A DNA stretch of 64,000 nt. Origin: Lachnospiraceae bacterium. Its GTDB lineage: Bacteria > Bacillota_A > Clostridia > Lachnospirales > Lachnospiraceae. Below, piece after piece: positions 1 through 8,990 of this stretch; position 1 is the first letter of the stretch, and every line of letters starts with the position of its first letter. Below the pieces are notes generated by a model. The model searched no databases, was not told the origin of the DNA, and saw nothing but the letters and a program-made list of their open reading frames with translations. The stretch covers positions 1 through 64,000 of the forward strand of contig JAFTZF010000002.1 in assembly GCA_017464645.1 (NCBI GenBank). Direction: 5' to 3'. The translations under genes and the position numbers were made by a program.

Positions 1-130
1 CTGCCTGGACCGTTTCCAGCGAACCTGTCTGGGCGATTTCATCCCGGATGGAATCTACCGCTGATTGCACTGTAGCACAGCCTGTGCAAAGAAGTGCTGC
101 CAGTAACCATAAAAAGATATTTTTCGTCAT
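1..130 (-). CDS. Putative lipoprotein, partial (3' end outside window)
   Basis: Reading leftwards from the ATG at 130, 43 codons are visible before the window edge. The N-terminus has a Lys at position 3, a hydrophobic run and a Cys at residue 18 preceded by Thr-Gly, which looks like a lipoprotein signal peptide; the lipobox is imperfect because the -3 residue is Cys. An AGGAGG lies seven bases upstream, so the start is well supported. The mature part begins with a polar, Ala/Asp/Glu-rich stretch. Function cannot be told from this fragment. It lies downstream of rlmD on the same strand with 172 bases between. Confidence 0.6.
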   Translation of the reverse strand, partial: MTKNIFLWLLAALLCTGCATVQSAVDSIRDEIAQTGSLETVQA

Positions 131-302
131 GGGGCCTCCTTTCGACTCTGTTTCTATGAAATTTCCGCTTGAAGATTAAATGTATGTCCCGGGCAGCAGT
201 GTTCCCGTTTCAGCAGTAGCCCGCAGCCAATCAGCCTTCGTCTGCGCCTGGGCTTCTTGGGCGTGCCTTGCATGGTCCTCCATAATCTGCTCTCGTCGTC
301 GC

Positions 303-1682
303 CTAGCTCCTAGACAGCAGAACTACGGACTCAACATTCGCGGACCAGGGGAACATGTCCACGCATCCGGCCTTCACCACCCGATAGCCCCGCTCCTGAA
401 GCAGGTCCAGATCTCGGGCCAGGCTGGTGGGTTTGCAGGAAATGTACACCAGGTGGTCCACGCCATAGGCGATGATCTTTTCCAGGGCCTTGGGATGGAT
501 GCCGTCCCGCGGCGGATCCAGCATGATAAAATCCGGTTTCTCTTCTATGTCATCCAGCACCTTGAGTACATCGCCTGCAATGAAGTCGCAGTTGGTCAGT
601 CCGTTGAGGGCGGCGTTGACTTTAGCGGCCTCCACGGCCTCTTCCACGATCTCCACGCCGATGACCTGCTTGGCTACCGGCGCCAGCATCTGGGCGATGG
701 TGCCCGTGCCGCTGTATAAATCAAAAATCACTTTATCCCTGGTCTCACCCACGTAGGAGCGGGCCTTTTCATACAGCACCTCCGCCCCCAGAGAATTTGT
801 CTGGAAGAAGGAGAAGGGCGAGATCCGAAAATGCAGGCCCAGCAGTTCCTCCTGAAAATGATCCTGGCCGTAGAGGATATCCGTACCGTCGTTTTGTACC
901 ACGTCCGCCAGGCTGTCATTTTTGATATGGAGCACGCCCACCAGTCTGCCTTCCAAAGGCAGGGCCAGCAGCCGCTGCTTCCAGGCCTCCAGCATGGGCC
1001 CCTCCGTCTCGGCTTCCAGCTGGGTGGTAGTTACCAGTGCAGCCAGCATCTCTCCTGTCCTGGCGCCCTTTCGCACCAGCAGATGGCGCAGATAGCCGAT
1101 GTGCTGCATTTTGTGGTAAAAGTCCACCTGCTGCTCCCGGAAAAAGTCCAGAGTGGCCTGCAAGATCACGCAAAAGTCCTTTTCCGCAATGCGGCAATCC
1201 TCCACTGTCACAATGTCATAAAAGCTGCCCCGCTTGTGCATACCCAGAGAAAGGGGGCCGTCCTTGTAAGCGTCTCCAAAAGAAAACTCCATCTTATTGC
1301 GATAGCCGTACACGCGGGGGCTGGGCAGAATTCCCTCAAATTCGTAGGTGTATCCCTTTTTCAAAATGGCCTCATCCAGCAGTTCCTTTACCTGGCCTGC
1401 CTTCAGCTGCAGCTGGTCCTCATAGGAAAGGCTCTGATAAGTACAGCCGCCGCAGTCTGCAAAATGGGGGCAGGCTGCCTCCACCTCTTTCACAGAGGGT
1501 TCCAGCACCTCCAAAAGGCGTCCCTCGCATTTGCCCTTCCGTTGTTTTTGAACAGCAAAGCGCACCTTCTGTCCGGGCAGGGTATTCTTCACACAGACAC
1601 GCACACCCTCCACAGGGATCATTCCCTTATTGGGAAAATCCACCTTTTCTACAATTCCTTCATATATCTGTCCCTTTTTCAT
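303..1682 (-). CDS. rlmD: 23S rRNA (uracil-5-)-methyltransferase, RlmD/RlmCD family
   Basis: SAM-dependent methyltransferase of the TrmA/RumA family that makes m5U in 23S rRNA. An N-terminal TRAM-like domain is followed by the 4Fe-4S cysteine cluster (CPHFADCGGC), then the SAM-binding loop FDLYSGTGTIAQ, the DPPRDG motif and the catalytic Cys in YISCKPTSLARDL. The 459 residues match the usual length of about 450-460. I chose the ATG at 1682 because a purine-rich GAGGAG/AAGAAGG lies just upstream and the TRAM domain begins there; an in-frame ATG at 1760 would add 26 unrelated residues. Gram-positive enzymes of this family may modify two uridines (RlmCD), so the exact target is inferred. Confidence 0.9.
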   Translation of the reverse strand: MKKGQIYEGIVEKVDFPNKGMIPVEGVRVCVKNTLPGQKVRFAVQKQRKGKCEGRLLEVLEPSVKEVEAACPHFADCGGCTYQSLSYEDQLQLKAGQVKELLDEAILKKGYTYEFEGILPSPRVYGYRNKMEFSFGDAYKDGPLSLGMHKRGSFYDIVTVEDCRIAEKDFCVILQATLDFFREQQVDFYHKMQHIGYLRHLLVRKGARTGEMLAALVTTTQLEAETEGPMLEAWKQRLLALPLEGRLVGVLHIKNDSLADVVQNDGTDILYGQDHFQEELLGLHFRISPFSFFQTNSLGAEVLYEKARSYVGETRDKVIFDLYSGTGTIAQMLAPVAKQVIGVEIVEEAVEAAKVNAALNGLTNCDFIAGDVLKVLDDIEEKPDFIMLDPPRDGIHPKALEKIIAYGVDHLVYISCKPTSLARDLDLLQERGYRVVKAGCVDMFPWSANVESVVLLSRS

Positions 1683-1803
1683 GTCCCTTCTTGCTCCTCT
1701 ATAACAAAAAAGACCGCCACAAAGCTTGCAGAAGCCAGATTCCCCTGAAATCATCTGCAATCCGCTGCGGCAGCCTTACTCTTTTCGTACTCTTACGGAT
1801 CCT

Positions 1804-2046
1804 TTACACTTCTTCCTCATCAAAGAAGTCGTCCTCAAAATCCTCGTCGCATTCTTCGTCTAAATCATCCAGATAATCCGGTGCAAAATAGCGATATACG
1901 CCGTAAGCGATCAGCGCCACTGCTGCTACTGCTCCCACAATAGCCAGAATCCATAAAAGGGTATTCTTGCTCTTTTCCTCTGCCTCTTTCTTGCACAGCA
2001 GCTCGTTTAACTTGGTGTTGCTCAGAAAATCTTCCACTCTACTCAT
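1804..2046 (-). CDS. Small single-pass membrane protein with acidic tail
   Basis: An 80-residue protein. Residues about 1-28 are polar, residues about 29-50 form one clear transmembrane helix (LLWILAIVGAVAAVALIAYG), and the last 25 residues are extremely acidic (Asp/Glu runs). I do not recognise a named family. The Shine-Dalgarno site is weak (a GGGTGA about eight bases from the ATG). It lies directly upstream of rlmD on the same strand with 121 bases between. The acidic tail would sit on one face of the membrane and could bind cations or basic partners, but that is only inference. Confidence 0.7.
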   Translation of the reverse strand: MSRVEDFLSNTKLNELLCKKEAEEKSKNTLLWILAIVGAVAAVALIAYGVYRYFAPDYLDDLDEECDEDFEDDFFDEEEV

Positions 2047-2186
2047 ATCTGTTTCACCCGGTTCCTTTCTTGATTTTAAAATATTAAAAATTTCTCATTT
2101 CGATACTTTTTATTATTTTCAGTATACCACAGGTAAACCGAAATTACTATCTTTTTCAAAAAAACCTTTTGGAAATGTTCTACCCG

Positions 2187-2215
2187 TTGATTTCAAATGG
2201 CTTCAGTTGTATAAT
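2187..2215 (+). promoter_or_regulatory. Sigma-A promoter for uxaC
   Basis: TTGATT at 2187-2192 and a perfect TATAAT at 2210-2215 are separated by exactly 17 bases. The start point would be near 2222, giving an untranslated leader of about 95 bases. That leader carries two short inverted repeats, ATTCC-N6-GGAAT (2241-2256 region) and GGAAAG-N7-CTTTCC (2268-2286), which could be operator or RNA structures. Confidence 0.7.
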
Positions 2216-2316
2216 CTAAGAGTACGTGTAAATTTTTGACATTCCTTTTGAGGAATCTGCACATCCCGGAAAGAACCTTTCTTTCCTTACGTTTTTATAG
2301 AACAAGGAGGTTTATC

Positions 2317-3723
2317 ATGAAAGCTTTTATGGATCAGGATTTTTTGCTGTCCACAGAAACTGCCAAAAAATTGTATCACGAATATGCAGAGGTGATGCCT
2401 GTTCTGGACTACCACTGCCATATTAATCCAAAAGAAATTGCCGAGGACCGCAAGTTTGAAAACATCACCCAGGTATGGCTGGGGGGCGACCACTACAAAT
2501 GGCGCCAGATGCGTTCCAACGGCATTGACGAGCGCTATATTACCGGTGATGCCCCGGATCGGGAAAAGTTCCAGAAATGGGCGGAGACTCTGGAAAAGGC
2601 CATTGGCAATCCCCTTTATCACTGGAGCCATCTGGAGCTGAAAAAGTATTTCGGCTATGAGGGCTATCTGAATGGTGAGACTGCCCAGGAGGTTTGGAAT
2701 CTGTGCAATGCCAAACTGCAGGAGGACAGTATGTCTGCCCGCAACATTATCCGTCAGTCAAACGTGACTCTGGTGTGCACCACCGATGACCCGGCTGATA
2801 CCCTGGAGTGGCATGAAAAGATCGCTGCAGATGAAAGCTTTGAGGTGCAGGTACTGCCTGCCTGGAGACCGGACAAGGCCATGTACATGGAAAAACCCGA
2901 TTACACAGACTATCTGGCAGCCTTGAGCAAGGCCAGCCAGGTGAAGATCACTTCCTTCTCTTCTCTGAAAGAGGCTCTAATAAACCGCATGGACTACTTC
3001 GCAGCCCACGGCTGCTGTATTTCCGACCACGGCCTGGACTATGTCATGTATGCGCCTGCCAAGGAGGCTGAGCTGGAAGCGATTTTTGCAAAACGCATGG
3101 CCGGCCAGATGCCCTCCGAAGAAGAATTATTGAAATTCAAGACCGCTTTCCTGATCTTCGCAGGAAGAGAATATCACAAGCGCAACTGGGTAATGCAGCT
3201 GCATTACGGAGTAAAGCGCGACAATGACAAGCTGCGCTTTTCCAAGCTGGGACCGGACACGGGCTTTGACTGCATCAGCAACTATGCTCCCTCCGCCCAG
3301 ATGGCAGACTTCCTCAATGCCCTGAGCTGCACGGACCAGCTGCCCAAAACCATTTTGTATTCCTTGAACCCCACCGACAATGCGGCTATCGGAACGATCC
3401 TTGGCTGCTTCCAGGACTCCAGCGCCATTGGCAAGATCCAGCAGGGAAGCGCGTGGTGGTTCAATGACCACAAGACCGGCATGACAGATCAGATGATCAG
3501 CCTGGCAAACTTAGGACTTTTGAGCAACTTCATCGGCATGCTGACCGACTCCAGAAGCTTCTTGTCCTACACCCGCCACGAATACTTCCGCCGCATCTTA
3601 TGCGAGCTGGTTGGCGGCTGGGTAGAAAACGGCGAATATCCCGCGGACTACCGTGCACTGAAGGAAATCATCCAGGGCATTTCCTACAACAATGCCGTAC
3701 GCTACTTCGGATTTGACCTGTAA
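2317..3723 (+). CDS. uxaC: Uronate isomerase (glucuronate/galacturonate isomerase)
   Basis: Converts D-glucuronate to D-fructuronate and D-galacturonate to D-tagaturonate, the first cytoplasmic step of hexuronate use. The amidohydrolase-fold metal motif DYHCHINP (His33, His35) is near the N-terminus. The 468 residues match the family. The start at 2317 follows AAGGAGG; the longer reading frame from 2236 lacks a ribosome site and includes the leader. No other hexuronate genes (uxuA, uxuB, kdgK, kdgA) are adjacent, so the enzyme is separated from its pathway here. DUF6062 follows 23 bases downstream and is probably co-transcribed. Confidence 0.95.
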   Translation: MKAFMDQDFLLSTETAKKLYHEYAEVMPVLDYHCHINPKEIAEDRKFENITQVWLGGDHYKWRQMRSNGIDERYITGDAPDREKFQKWAETLEKAIGNPLYHWSHLELKKYFGYEGYLNGETAQEVWNLCNAKLQEDSMSARNIIRQSNVTLVCTTDDPADTLEWHEKIAADESFEVQVLPAWRPDKAMYMEKPDYTDYLAALSKASQVKITSFSSLKEALINRMDYFAAHGCCISDHGLDYVMYAPAKEAELEAIFAKRMAGQMPSEEELLKFKTAFLIFAGREYHKRNWVMQLHYGVKRDNDKLRFSKLGPDTGFDCISNYAPSAQMADFLNALSCTDQLPKTILYSLNPTDNAAIGTILGCFQDSSAIGKIQQGSAWWFNDHKTGMTDQMISLANLGLLSNFIGMLTDSRSFLSYTRHEYFRRILCELVGGWVENGEYPADYRALKEIIQGISYNNAVRYFGFDL

Positions 3724-3746
3724 ATCATATTTTGTGAGGGATCCCC

Positions 3747-4508
3747 ATGAAAGAACAGCTTTATACCATACCTTTAAATGATGCCATGGATGCCCATGAC
3801 GAATGCCCCTTTTGCTTTATTGAGCGAAGCGTGGAGCAGGGCCTGCTGGACTTTGTCCTTGGCTCCGGTTCCTCCTACATGGAGGCCGATATCCGGGAAA
3901 TGACAGACAAGGCCGGCTTTTGCCGCACCCATTTCAAAAAAATGTTCCAGTACGGCAACACCCTGGGTAACGCATGGATCTTGAAAACCCATTATATGCG
4001 GACCATCGAAGAAATGCAGAAGGAATTCGCCGGATTCAAGCCCGGCAAGACTTCCTTTAAAGACCGCTTCAGCAAAGCCCCAAAGAACGCCAATCCTCTG
4101 GTTGTCTGGGCTCGTGAGCGGGACTCCTCCTGCTACATCTGCCATCAGTTTGCAGACACCTACAACCGCTATCTGGACACCTTCTTCTATCTGTTTAAGC
4201 GGGATGAGAAATTCCGTCAGAAGGTAAAGGACAGTAAGGGCTTTTGTATTCATCATTTTGGAGATCTATGCGAGGCTGCGGACTCCGAGCTGTCCGATAA
4301 GGACAAGGAGGCATTCTATGACATGGTGCTTCCCCTCATGGAAGAGAATTTCAAGAGAGTCTTCGGGGATGTCTCCTGGATGGTGGAAAAATTTGACTAC
4401 CGCAACCAGGACGCAGACTGGAAAAGCTCCAAGGATTCCATCCAGCGGGGCATGCAGAAGCTCAAAGGTGGCTATCCGGCGGACGCACCGTATCAGAAAG
4501 CCCGGTGA
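3747..4508 (+). CDS. DUF6062 family protein
   Basis: A 253-residue cytoplasmic protein of the Lachnospiraceae-type DUF6062 family. It contains paired Cys/His motifs that look like a metal or redox site: CPFCF near residue 21, GFCRTH near 57, CYICHQ near 131 and GFCIHH near 167. The two halves each carry a CxxC plus a GFCxxH motif, which suggests an internal duplication. Function is unknown. It lies 23 bases after uxaC. The start at 3747 has only a GAGG in front. Its TGA stop is fused to the first bases of a 39-base remnant of the neighbouring protease gene (see next entry). Confidence 0.8.
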   Translation: MKEQLYTIPLNDAMDAHDECPFCFIERSVEQGLLDFVLGSGSSYMEADIREMTDKAGFCRTHFKKMFQYGNTLGNAWILKTHYMRTIEEMQKEFAGFKPGKTSFKDRFSKAPKNANPLVVWARERDSSCYICHQFADTYNRYLDTFFYLFKRDEKFRQKVKDSKGFCIHHFGDLCEAADSELSDKDKEAFYDMVLPLMEENFKRVFGDVSWMVEKFDYRNQDADWKSSKDSIQRGMQKLKGGYPADAPYQKAR

Positions 4509-4543
4509 ATTCCTGAAAGAGCAGGCTCGGATTGTTTCTTGAA
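4505..4543 (+). pseudogene. 3'-end stub of a YgjP-like protease gene (inverted copy)
   Basis: These 39 bases match, in inverted orientation, the last codons of the protease gene at 4752-4790, with about 33 of 39 bases identical. The last 11 codons before the stop (EFLKEQARIVS here, KFLKEQARIVS in the intact gene) differ at four synonymous third positions and at the first residue. The pattern suggests the stub came from a gene that was once functional, not from a recent copying error. It is probably a leftover of a rearrangement or allele exchange. Confidence 0.6.
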
Positions 4544-4559
4544 TCTTAGATTTAAATCA

Positions 4560-4660
4560 AGCAGGTTTCTTTAAAGTACTTGATCGACACCCCTCTTTGC
4601 TAACTCCCTTCGGTCGGACACGCGGAACCGGGTTATCTTATAACTTTAAAGAAACCTGCT
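4560..4660. repeat. 101-bp element with perfect 18-bp inverted repeats; likely bidirectional terminator
   Basis: Arms at 4560-4577 and 4643-4660 are exact reverse complements (AGCAGGTTTCTTTAAAGT), with a 65-base interior. The pairing can continue outward into AAATC with one bulge. A GATTTTT run follows on the plus strand. It lies between the convergent DUF6062 and protease genes, so it may serve as a terminator for both. Its size and long central part also fit a small palindromic intergenic repeat; no second copy is in this window. Confidence 0.6.
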
Positions 4661-4751
4661 GATTTTTACAAAAGTCTCATATATTTTCTGATGAATCCCC
4701 ACTTTGGGATATACCCAGAAATTGCAATTAAATTTGTGATAAATAATAACT

Positions 4752-5291
4752 TCAGGACACGATCCGAGCCTGCTCCTTCAGGAATTTGCGCCGCTCCCTG
4801 TAGTCCGGCAGCACCTTCTCTACTTCCGCCCAGAACTTCCGCGAGTGATTCATCTCCTTGCGGTGACACAACTCATGGACTACCACATAGTCCCGGATCT
4901 CCTCCGGTAAGCGCATCAGCTGGCAGTTGAAATTCAGATTGCCTTTGGCACTGCAGCTGCCCCAGAGAGTCTTCTGGCTGCGGATGGCGATCCTTCCGTA
5001 GGTCACTCCTATGATAGCTGCATACCAGGCCACCCGCTCAGGCAAATCTGCCTTGGCCGCCTTTATCAGTTCCCGGAGCTGTTCACTGCTCAGGGGCGCT
5101 TCCTGCTCCCGGCTTGCAGCTCTTTTTTTTACCTTTTCCAGGTGTTTTTCCAGCCAGTCCGCCTTATCCCTTAAAAACCTCTGAATAAGCCATTCCGGCA
5201 TCCCATAGGGCGCTCTCACCAGGACTTCTCCTGTCCGGGTAATCTCCAGACTCATGGTCCTGCGCCGGCTTCTGATTATTTTTATATCCAT
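4752..5291 (-). CDS. YgjP/DUF45-family zinc metallopeptidase (SprT-like)
   Basis: A 179-residue predicted zinc protease of the YgjP-like (DUF45, M48-related) family. The active-site HExxH is visible as VVHELCHRKEMNHSRKFW near residues 135-152, with a further LWGSCSAKGNLNFN stretch typical of the family. I chose the ATG at 5291, one base after the glnN stop codon at 5293-5295; the frame also has an upstream TTG at 5303. The near-contact with glnN suggests translational coupling. Physiological substrates are unknown. Its final codons are duplicated, inverted, at 4505-4543. Confidence 0.85.
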   Translation of the reverse strand: MDIKIIRSRRRTMSLEITRTGEVLVRAPYGMPEWLIQRFLRDKADWLEKHLEKVKKRAASREQEAPLSSEQLRELIKAAKADLPERVAWYAAIIGVTYGRIAIRSQKTLWGSCSAKGNLNFNCQLMRLPEEIRDYVVVHELCHRKEMNHSRKFWAEVEKVLPDYRERRKFLKEQARIVS

Positions 5292-5292
5292 C

Positions 5293-7416
5293 TTATACTT
5301 CAAACAGCAGATCGCCGTAGGAAGGCATGGGCCACATATCCTTGGCTACCAGCATCTCCAGTTTATCAACTGGTGTACGCAGAGCCTCCATAACGGGAAC
5401 GATCTTCTCCCGGAAGTAATGTGCCCGCTCCGGTCCTTCTGCATAATTGCAGGCACCGTCTGTCAAAGCAGTGAGCTCTGTCAGGGCTGCCTTGGCCTCT
5501 GCCAGTGCGTTGGAGCACTCCTTCAGAAGTTCGATCTGTACAGTAATGTTTGCCTCCGGGCAAGCAGATTGTATCTGATTAATAGAGGATGCCAATGCAG
5601 TGGTGTACTGTACCACAGCCGGAATGATCTGCTTGCTGGCAATATCGATCATAGCCCGGGACTCAATATTCATGGCCTTGGTATAGGTCTCATAGCTGAT
5701 TTCTGCACGAGACTGAAGCTCCGCACGGGTAAATACGCCAAAGCGTTCAAACAGCTGTACGGACTTCTCCTCCAGCAGTGCGGGAATGGCCTCTACCATA
5801 CTGGGCAGATTGGGCAGACCACGACGAGCCGCCTCTTCCTTCCACTCCTGGGAGTAACCATTGCCGTTGAATACGATTCGCTGATGCTCGGATGCATATT
5901 CCTTGATCAGGTCATGAACTGCCAGTTCAAAATTCTCTGCCTTCTCCAGGCGGTCGCAGGTATCTGCAAAGCTCTCTGCCACAATGGTATTCAAAACCAC
6001 ATTGGCCGGTGCCACAGAATCTCTGGATCCCACCATACGGAACTCAAACTTGTTTCCGGTAAAGGCAAAGGGTGATGTACGATTTCTATCGGTAGCGTCC
6101 TTAGCAAAATCAGGCAGTGTCTTTACACCTGTATGCAGATGGCCGCCTTTGATACTATGAGTTGCAGAACCGGTGCTGATCAGCTGTGCCAATACATCCT
6201 CCAGCTGTTCGCCCAGATATACAGAAATAATAGCCGGCGGCGCTTCATTTGCTCCCAGGCGGTGGTCATTTCCCACATCTGCTGCCGATTCCCGCAAAAG
6301 AGCTGCATGACGGTCCACTGCCCGCAGTACACAGGTCAGCACCAGCAGGAACTGAATGTTTTCATGAGGTGTCTTGCCCGGCTCCAGCAGATTGATACCG
6401 TCATCAGTAGTCAGAGACCAGTTATCATGTTTACCGGATCCATTTACTCCCGCAAAGGGCTTTTCATGAAGCACACACTGGAGATTATGACGATATGCCA
6501 CGGTCTTCAGGGTTTCCATTACCAGCTGGTTGTGGTCTACTGCCACATTACACTCTGCATAAATGGGGGCCAGCTCATGCTGAGCAGGAGCCGCCTCATT
6601 GTGCTGAGTCTTTGCAGATACACCCAGTTTCCACAGCTCCCGGTTTACGTCCTCCATAAAATCTGCAATACGCTCCCGAATGGCACCGAAATAATGATCA
6701 TCCATTTCCTGGCCCTTGGGCGGCATGGCTCCAAACAAAGTACGCCCGGTAAATACCAGGTCCTTGCGCTTCAAATATTTCTCCCGATCCACCAGGAAAT
6801 ATTCCTGCTCTGCTCCCACAGAGGGAGTTACCTTGTTGGAGGTGGTATTTCCAAAGAGTCTCAGCAGACGCAGAGCCTCTCGGTTGATCACTTCCATGGA
6901 ACGCAAAAGAGGTGTCTTCTGATCCAGCGCTTCGCCTTTATAAGAGCAGAAAGCCGTAGGAATATAGAGAATTCCTCTCCTGCCGTCAGCACTCTTCTTT
7001 ACAAATGCAGGTGATGTACAGTCCCAGGCAGTATAGCCACGGGCCTCAAAGGTCGCACGCAGTCCGCCGGACGGAAATGAAGACGCATCCGGCTCGCCCT
7101 TTACCAGTTCTTTTCCTGAGAACTCCATGAGCACTTTTCCGCTTGGCATGGGTGCAGACAGGAAGGCATCATGCTTCTCTGCAGTCGCTCCGGTCAATGG
7201 CTGGAACCAATGGGAATAGTGAGTAGCCCCCTGCTCCAGAGCCCACTCTTTCATCTTCTGAGCCACCACATCTGCTACAGCCAGATCCAACTCTTTGCCT
7301 TCTGCAATGGTCTTCTTTAATTCTTCATAAATCTCTTTCGGCAGGCGTTCCTTCATCACTGTGTCATTAAACACCTGCTCGCCGAATATCTCAGATATAC
7401 ATCTATGATCCTGCAT
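5293..7416 (-). CDS. glnN: Glutamine synthetase type III
   Basis: ATP-dependent synthesis of glutamine from glutamate and ammonium. The 707-residue length is typical of GSIII (about 700) and excludes the shorter GSI and GSII types. Visible family blocks include the N-terminal GSIII domain, [11 protein letters not shown] (ATP/glutamate site) and [14 protein letters not shown]. The ATG at 7416 follows GGGAGAG; the open frame continues upstream to 7473 without a ribosome site. It is followed with a one-base gap by the YgjP protease. No PII or ammonium transporter gene is adjacent. Confidence 0.95.
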   Translation of the reverse strand: MQDHRCISEIFGEQVFNDTVMKERLPKEIYEELKKTIAEGKELDLAVADVVAQKMKEWALEQGATHYSHWFQPLTGATAEKHDAFLSAPMPSGKVLMEFSGKELVKGEPDASSFPSGGLRATFEARGYTAWDCTSPAFVKKSADGRRGILYIPTAFCSYKGEALDQKTPLLRSMEVINREALRLLRLFGNTTSNKVTPSVGAEQEYFLVDREKYLKRKDLVFTGRTLFGAMPPKGQEMDDHYFGAIRERIADFMEDVNRELWKLGVSAKTQHNEAAPAQHELAPIYAECNVAVDHNQLVMETLKTVAYRHNLQCVLHEKPFAGVNGSGKHDNWSLTTDDGINLLEPGKTPHENIQFLLVLTCVLRAVDRHAALLRESAADVGNDHRLGANEAPPAIISVYLGEQLEDVLAQLISTGSATHSIKGGHLHTGVKTLPDFAKDATDRNRTSPFAFTGNKFEFRMVGSRDSVAPANVVLNTIVAESFADTCDRLEKAENFELAVHDLIKEYASEHQRIVFNGNGYSQEWKEEAARRGLPNLPSMVEAIPALLEEKSVQLFERFGVFTRAELQSRAEISYETYTKAMNIESRAMIDIASKQIIPAVVQYTTALASSINQIQSACPEANITVQIELLKECSNALAEAKAALTELTALTDGACNYAEGPERAHYFREKIVPVMEALRTPVDKLEMLVAKDMWPMPSYGDLLFEV

Positions 7417-7479
7417 GCTTTCTCTCCCGAATTCTTTTTCTATTAAAATACCGTATTTCTCAAGGAAATGCAAGGAAAA

Positions 7480-8433
7480 TCAAGCCTTTTCCCGTTTCTC
7501 CTCTATCCTCAGATCCTTTTGCTTTGAAATAGCTTTCCGCCACTGGGGAGCAATGATAATATCCACAGCCTGCCTGTTATTACAAATCTCCGCACGCTTG
7601 TGGTCTCCGCCAAACTCGCCATCCAGCGTCCAGGGCACCACTTCTTCAGCCTCTATGATCACACGGGCGCTGCGGAAGGAAATCATGTACTTGCTGTCCA
7701 TCTCCTCCACCAGAAGAGCCGCCAGGATCTCCTGGAGCTCCAGCAGGTTCGTGGGCCGCTTGATAAATGTCACTTCAAAAAGTCCATCATCAAAGACTAC
7801 ATTTTTCCCTACAATCCCTTTAAAACCGCCCACGGATTTGGAATTGGTCACCATACCGTAGAGGAAGTCTCCCTCAAAGGTTTTCTCCTCACTGATCACT
7901 TTCATACGATAAGAATGGATGCTTGTGAGACTCTGTACCCCCTTCAGCAGGTAAGCCATCTGGCCCAGCACATTCTTGATCTCCTGAGGTGTGGAATAGG
8001 ACACCTCCGTAAAAATCCCAAAAGCTGCAATATAGACAAAGTTGTTGTCATTGAAGGAACCCACATCACAGCTAAAGCGTTCACCTGTCACTGCGATCTC
8101 CGCCGCCTTTGACATATCTGCAGGTATCTTCAGGCTTCTGGCAAAATCATTGCAGGTACCCGCCGGAATATAACCGATGGGGATTTTGTGTTTGCGCTGC
8201 ATCATACCGCTGACCACTTCATCCAGCGTACCGTCTCCGCCGCTGCATACCACCAGATCATAATCATCCGGCAACGCCATGATCTTCTCCATGGCATCCA
8301 GATACCCCTTGGTTGGGTAGATGGTAATCTCATAGTCTTCTTTTGCCATGGCCTGGATGATCCCATAGAGCTTGCCACGGATATGTTCCTTCCCCGCATG
8401 GGGATTATAGATGAAAAACAACCGTTTATTCAT
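7480..8433 (-). CDS. Diacylglycerol kinase family lipid kinase (YegS/BmrU type)
   Basis: A 317-residue soluble lipid kinase. The nucleotide-binding motif VVCSGGDGTLDEVV lies near residues 61-74 and NPHAGKE near residue 10, both characteristic of the DAGK catalytic domain; PAGTCNDFARSL follows. Members phosphorylate diacylglycerol or related lipids in phospholipid recycling. The exact substrate is inferred. An AGAGGTG lies upstream of the ATG at 8433. The gene starts 13 bases after the end of the upstream membrane protein, suggesting one transcript. Confidence 0.9.
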   Translation of the reverse strand: MNKRLFFIYNPHAGKEHIRGKLYGIIQAMAKEDYEITIYPTKGYLDAMEKIMALPDDYDLVVCSGGDGTLDEVVSGMMQRKHKIPIGYIPAGTCNDFARSLKIPADMSKAAEIAVTGERFSCDVGSFNDNNFVYIAAFGIFTEVSYSTPQEIKNVLGQMAYLLKGVQSLTSIHSYRMKVISEEKTFEGDFLYGMVTNSKSVGGFKGIVGKNVVFDDGLFEVTFIKRPTNLLELQEILAALLVEEMDSKYMISFRSARVIIEAEEVVPWTLDGEFGGDHKRAEICNNRQAVDIIIAPQWRKAISKQKDLRIEEKREKA

Positions 8434-8446
8434 ATTCTGTCACCTC

Positions 8447-8956
8447 TTATCCGAAAATTGCCCCCAACATTCCATAAGAAAGTACTGACATGATCACTGT
8501 CGCAATAATGATCCCTAAAAGAACAGCCGGGAATGCCTTTTTGAATTTCATGCCCAACAGAGCTGCAATGAGGGACCCTGTCCAGGCACCTGTGCCGGGC
8601 AAGGGAACTCCCACAAAAAACACCAGTCCCCAGAATCCGTATTTTTCAATCTGGTCCTTTTTGGACATAGCTTTATTTTCCAGCCGATCCACAAGCTTGG
8701 CAAGGCGTTTGCTCTTGCGCATCAGCTTAAAAATCCAGCGAATCAACAACAGAATAAAAGGTACCGGGATTACATTTCCCACAATACAAATGGGCACTGC
8801 CCGTAAAATGGGAATATCCAGGAAAGCCGGGCCTGCTGCCAAAAGGCCTCCGCGCAGCTCCAGAATCGGCACCATGGAAATCAAAAACACGATTACTTCC
8901 TTGGCCGCACTGCCTCCTAAAGTGGTCACAAACCACTGTACTAAGGTCTCTGTCAT
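8447..8956 (-). CDS. COG2426 small multidrug-export-like membrane protein
   Basis: A 169-residue integral membrane protein with about four hydrophobic helices. The segment MVPILELRGGLLAAG and the motif GVPLPGTGAWTGSLIAALLG are typical of the COG2426 family, annotated as putative small multidrug export proteins. The real transport substrate is not known. AAGGAG precedes the ATG at 8956. It lies between hisC (34 bases upstream) and the lipid kinase. Confidence 0.8.
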   Translation of the reverse strand: MTETLVQWFVTTLGGSAAKEVIVFLISMVPILELRGGLLAAGPAFLDIPILRAVPICIVGNVIPVPFILLLIRWIFKLMRKSKRLAKLVDRLENKAMSKKDQIEKYGFWGLVFFVGVPLPGTGAWTGSLIAALLGMKFKKAFPAVLLGIIIATVIMSVLSYGMLGAIFG

Positions 8957-8990
8957 AACAATCTCCTTATCATCTTCTTACTATTTTATT

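Noticed and set aside
176..283. 35-codon minus-strand frame between rlmD and the lipoprotein gene
   Set aside because: Ala/Gln-rich but with no clear ribosome site and no recognised similarity; could be chance.
2236..2316. Upstream extension of uxaC
   Set aside because: AAGGAGG and family length favour the ATG at 2317; the extension contains leader sequence.
6133..7014. 293-codon plus-strand frame
   Set aside because: Lies entirely antisense to glnN, has no ribosome site and no recognisable domain.
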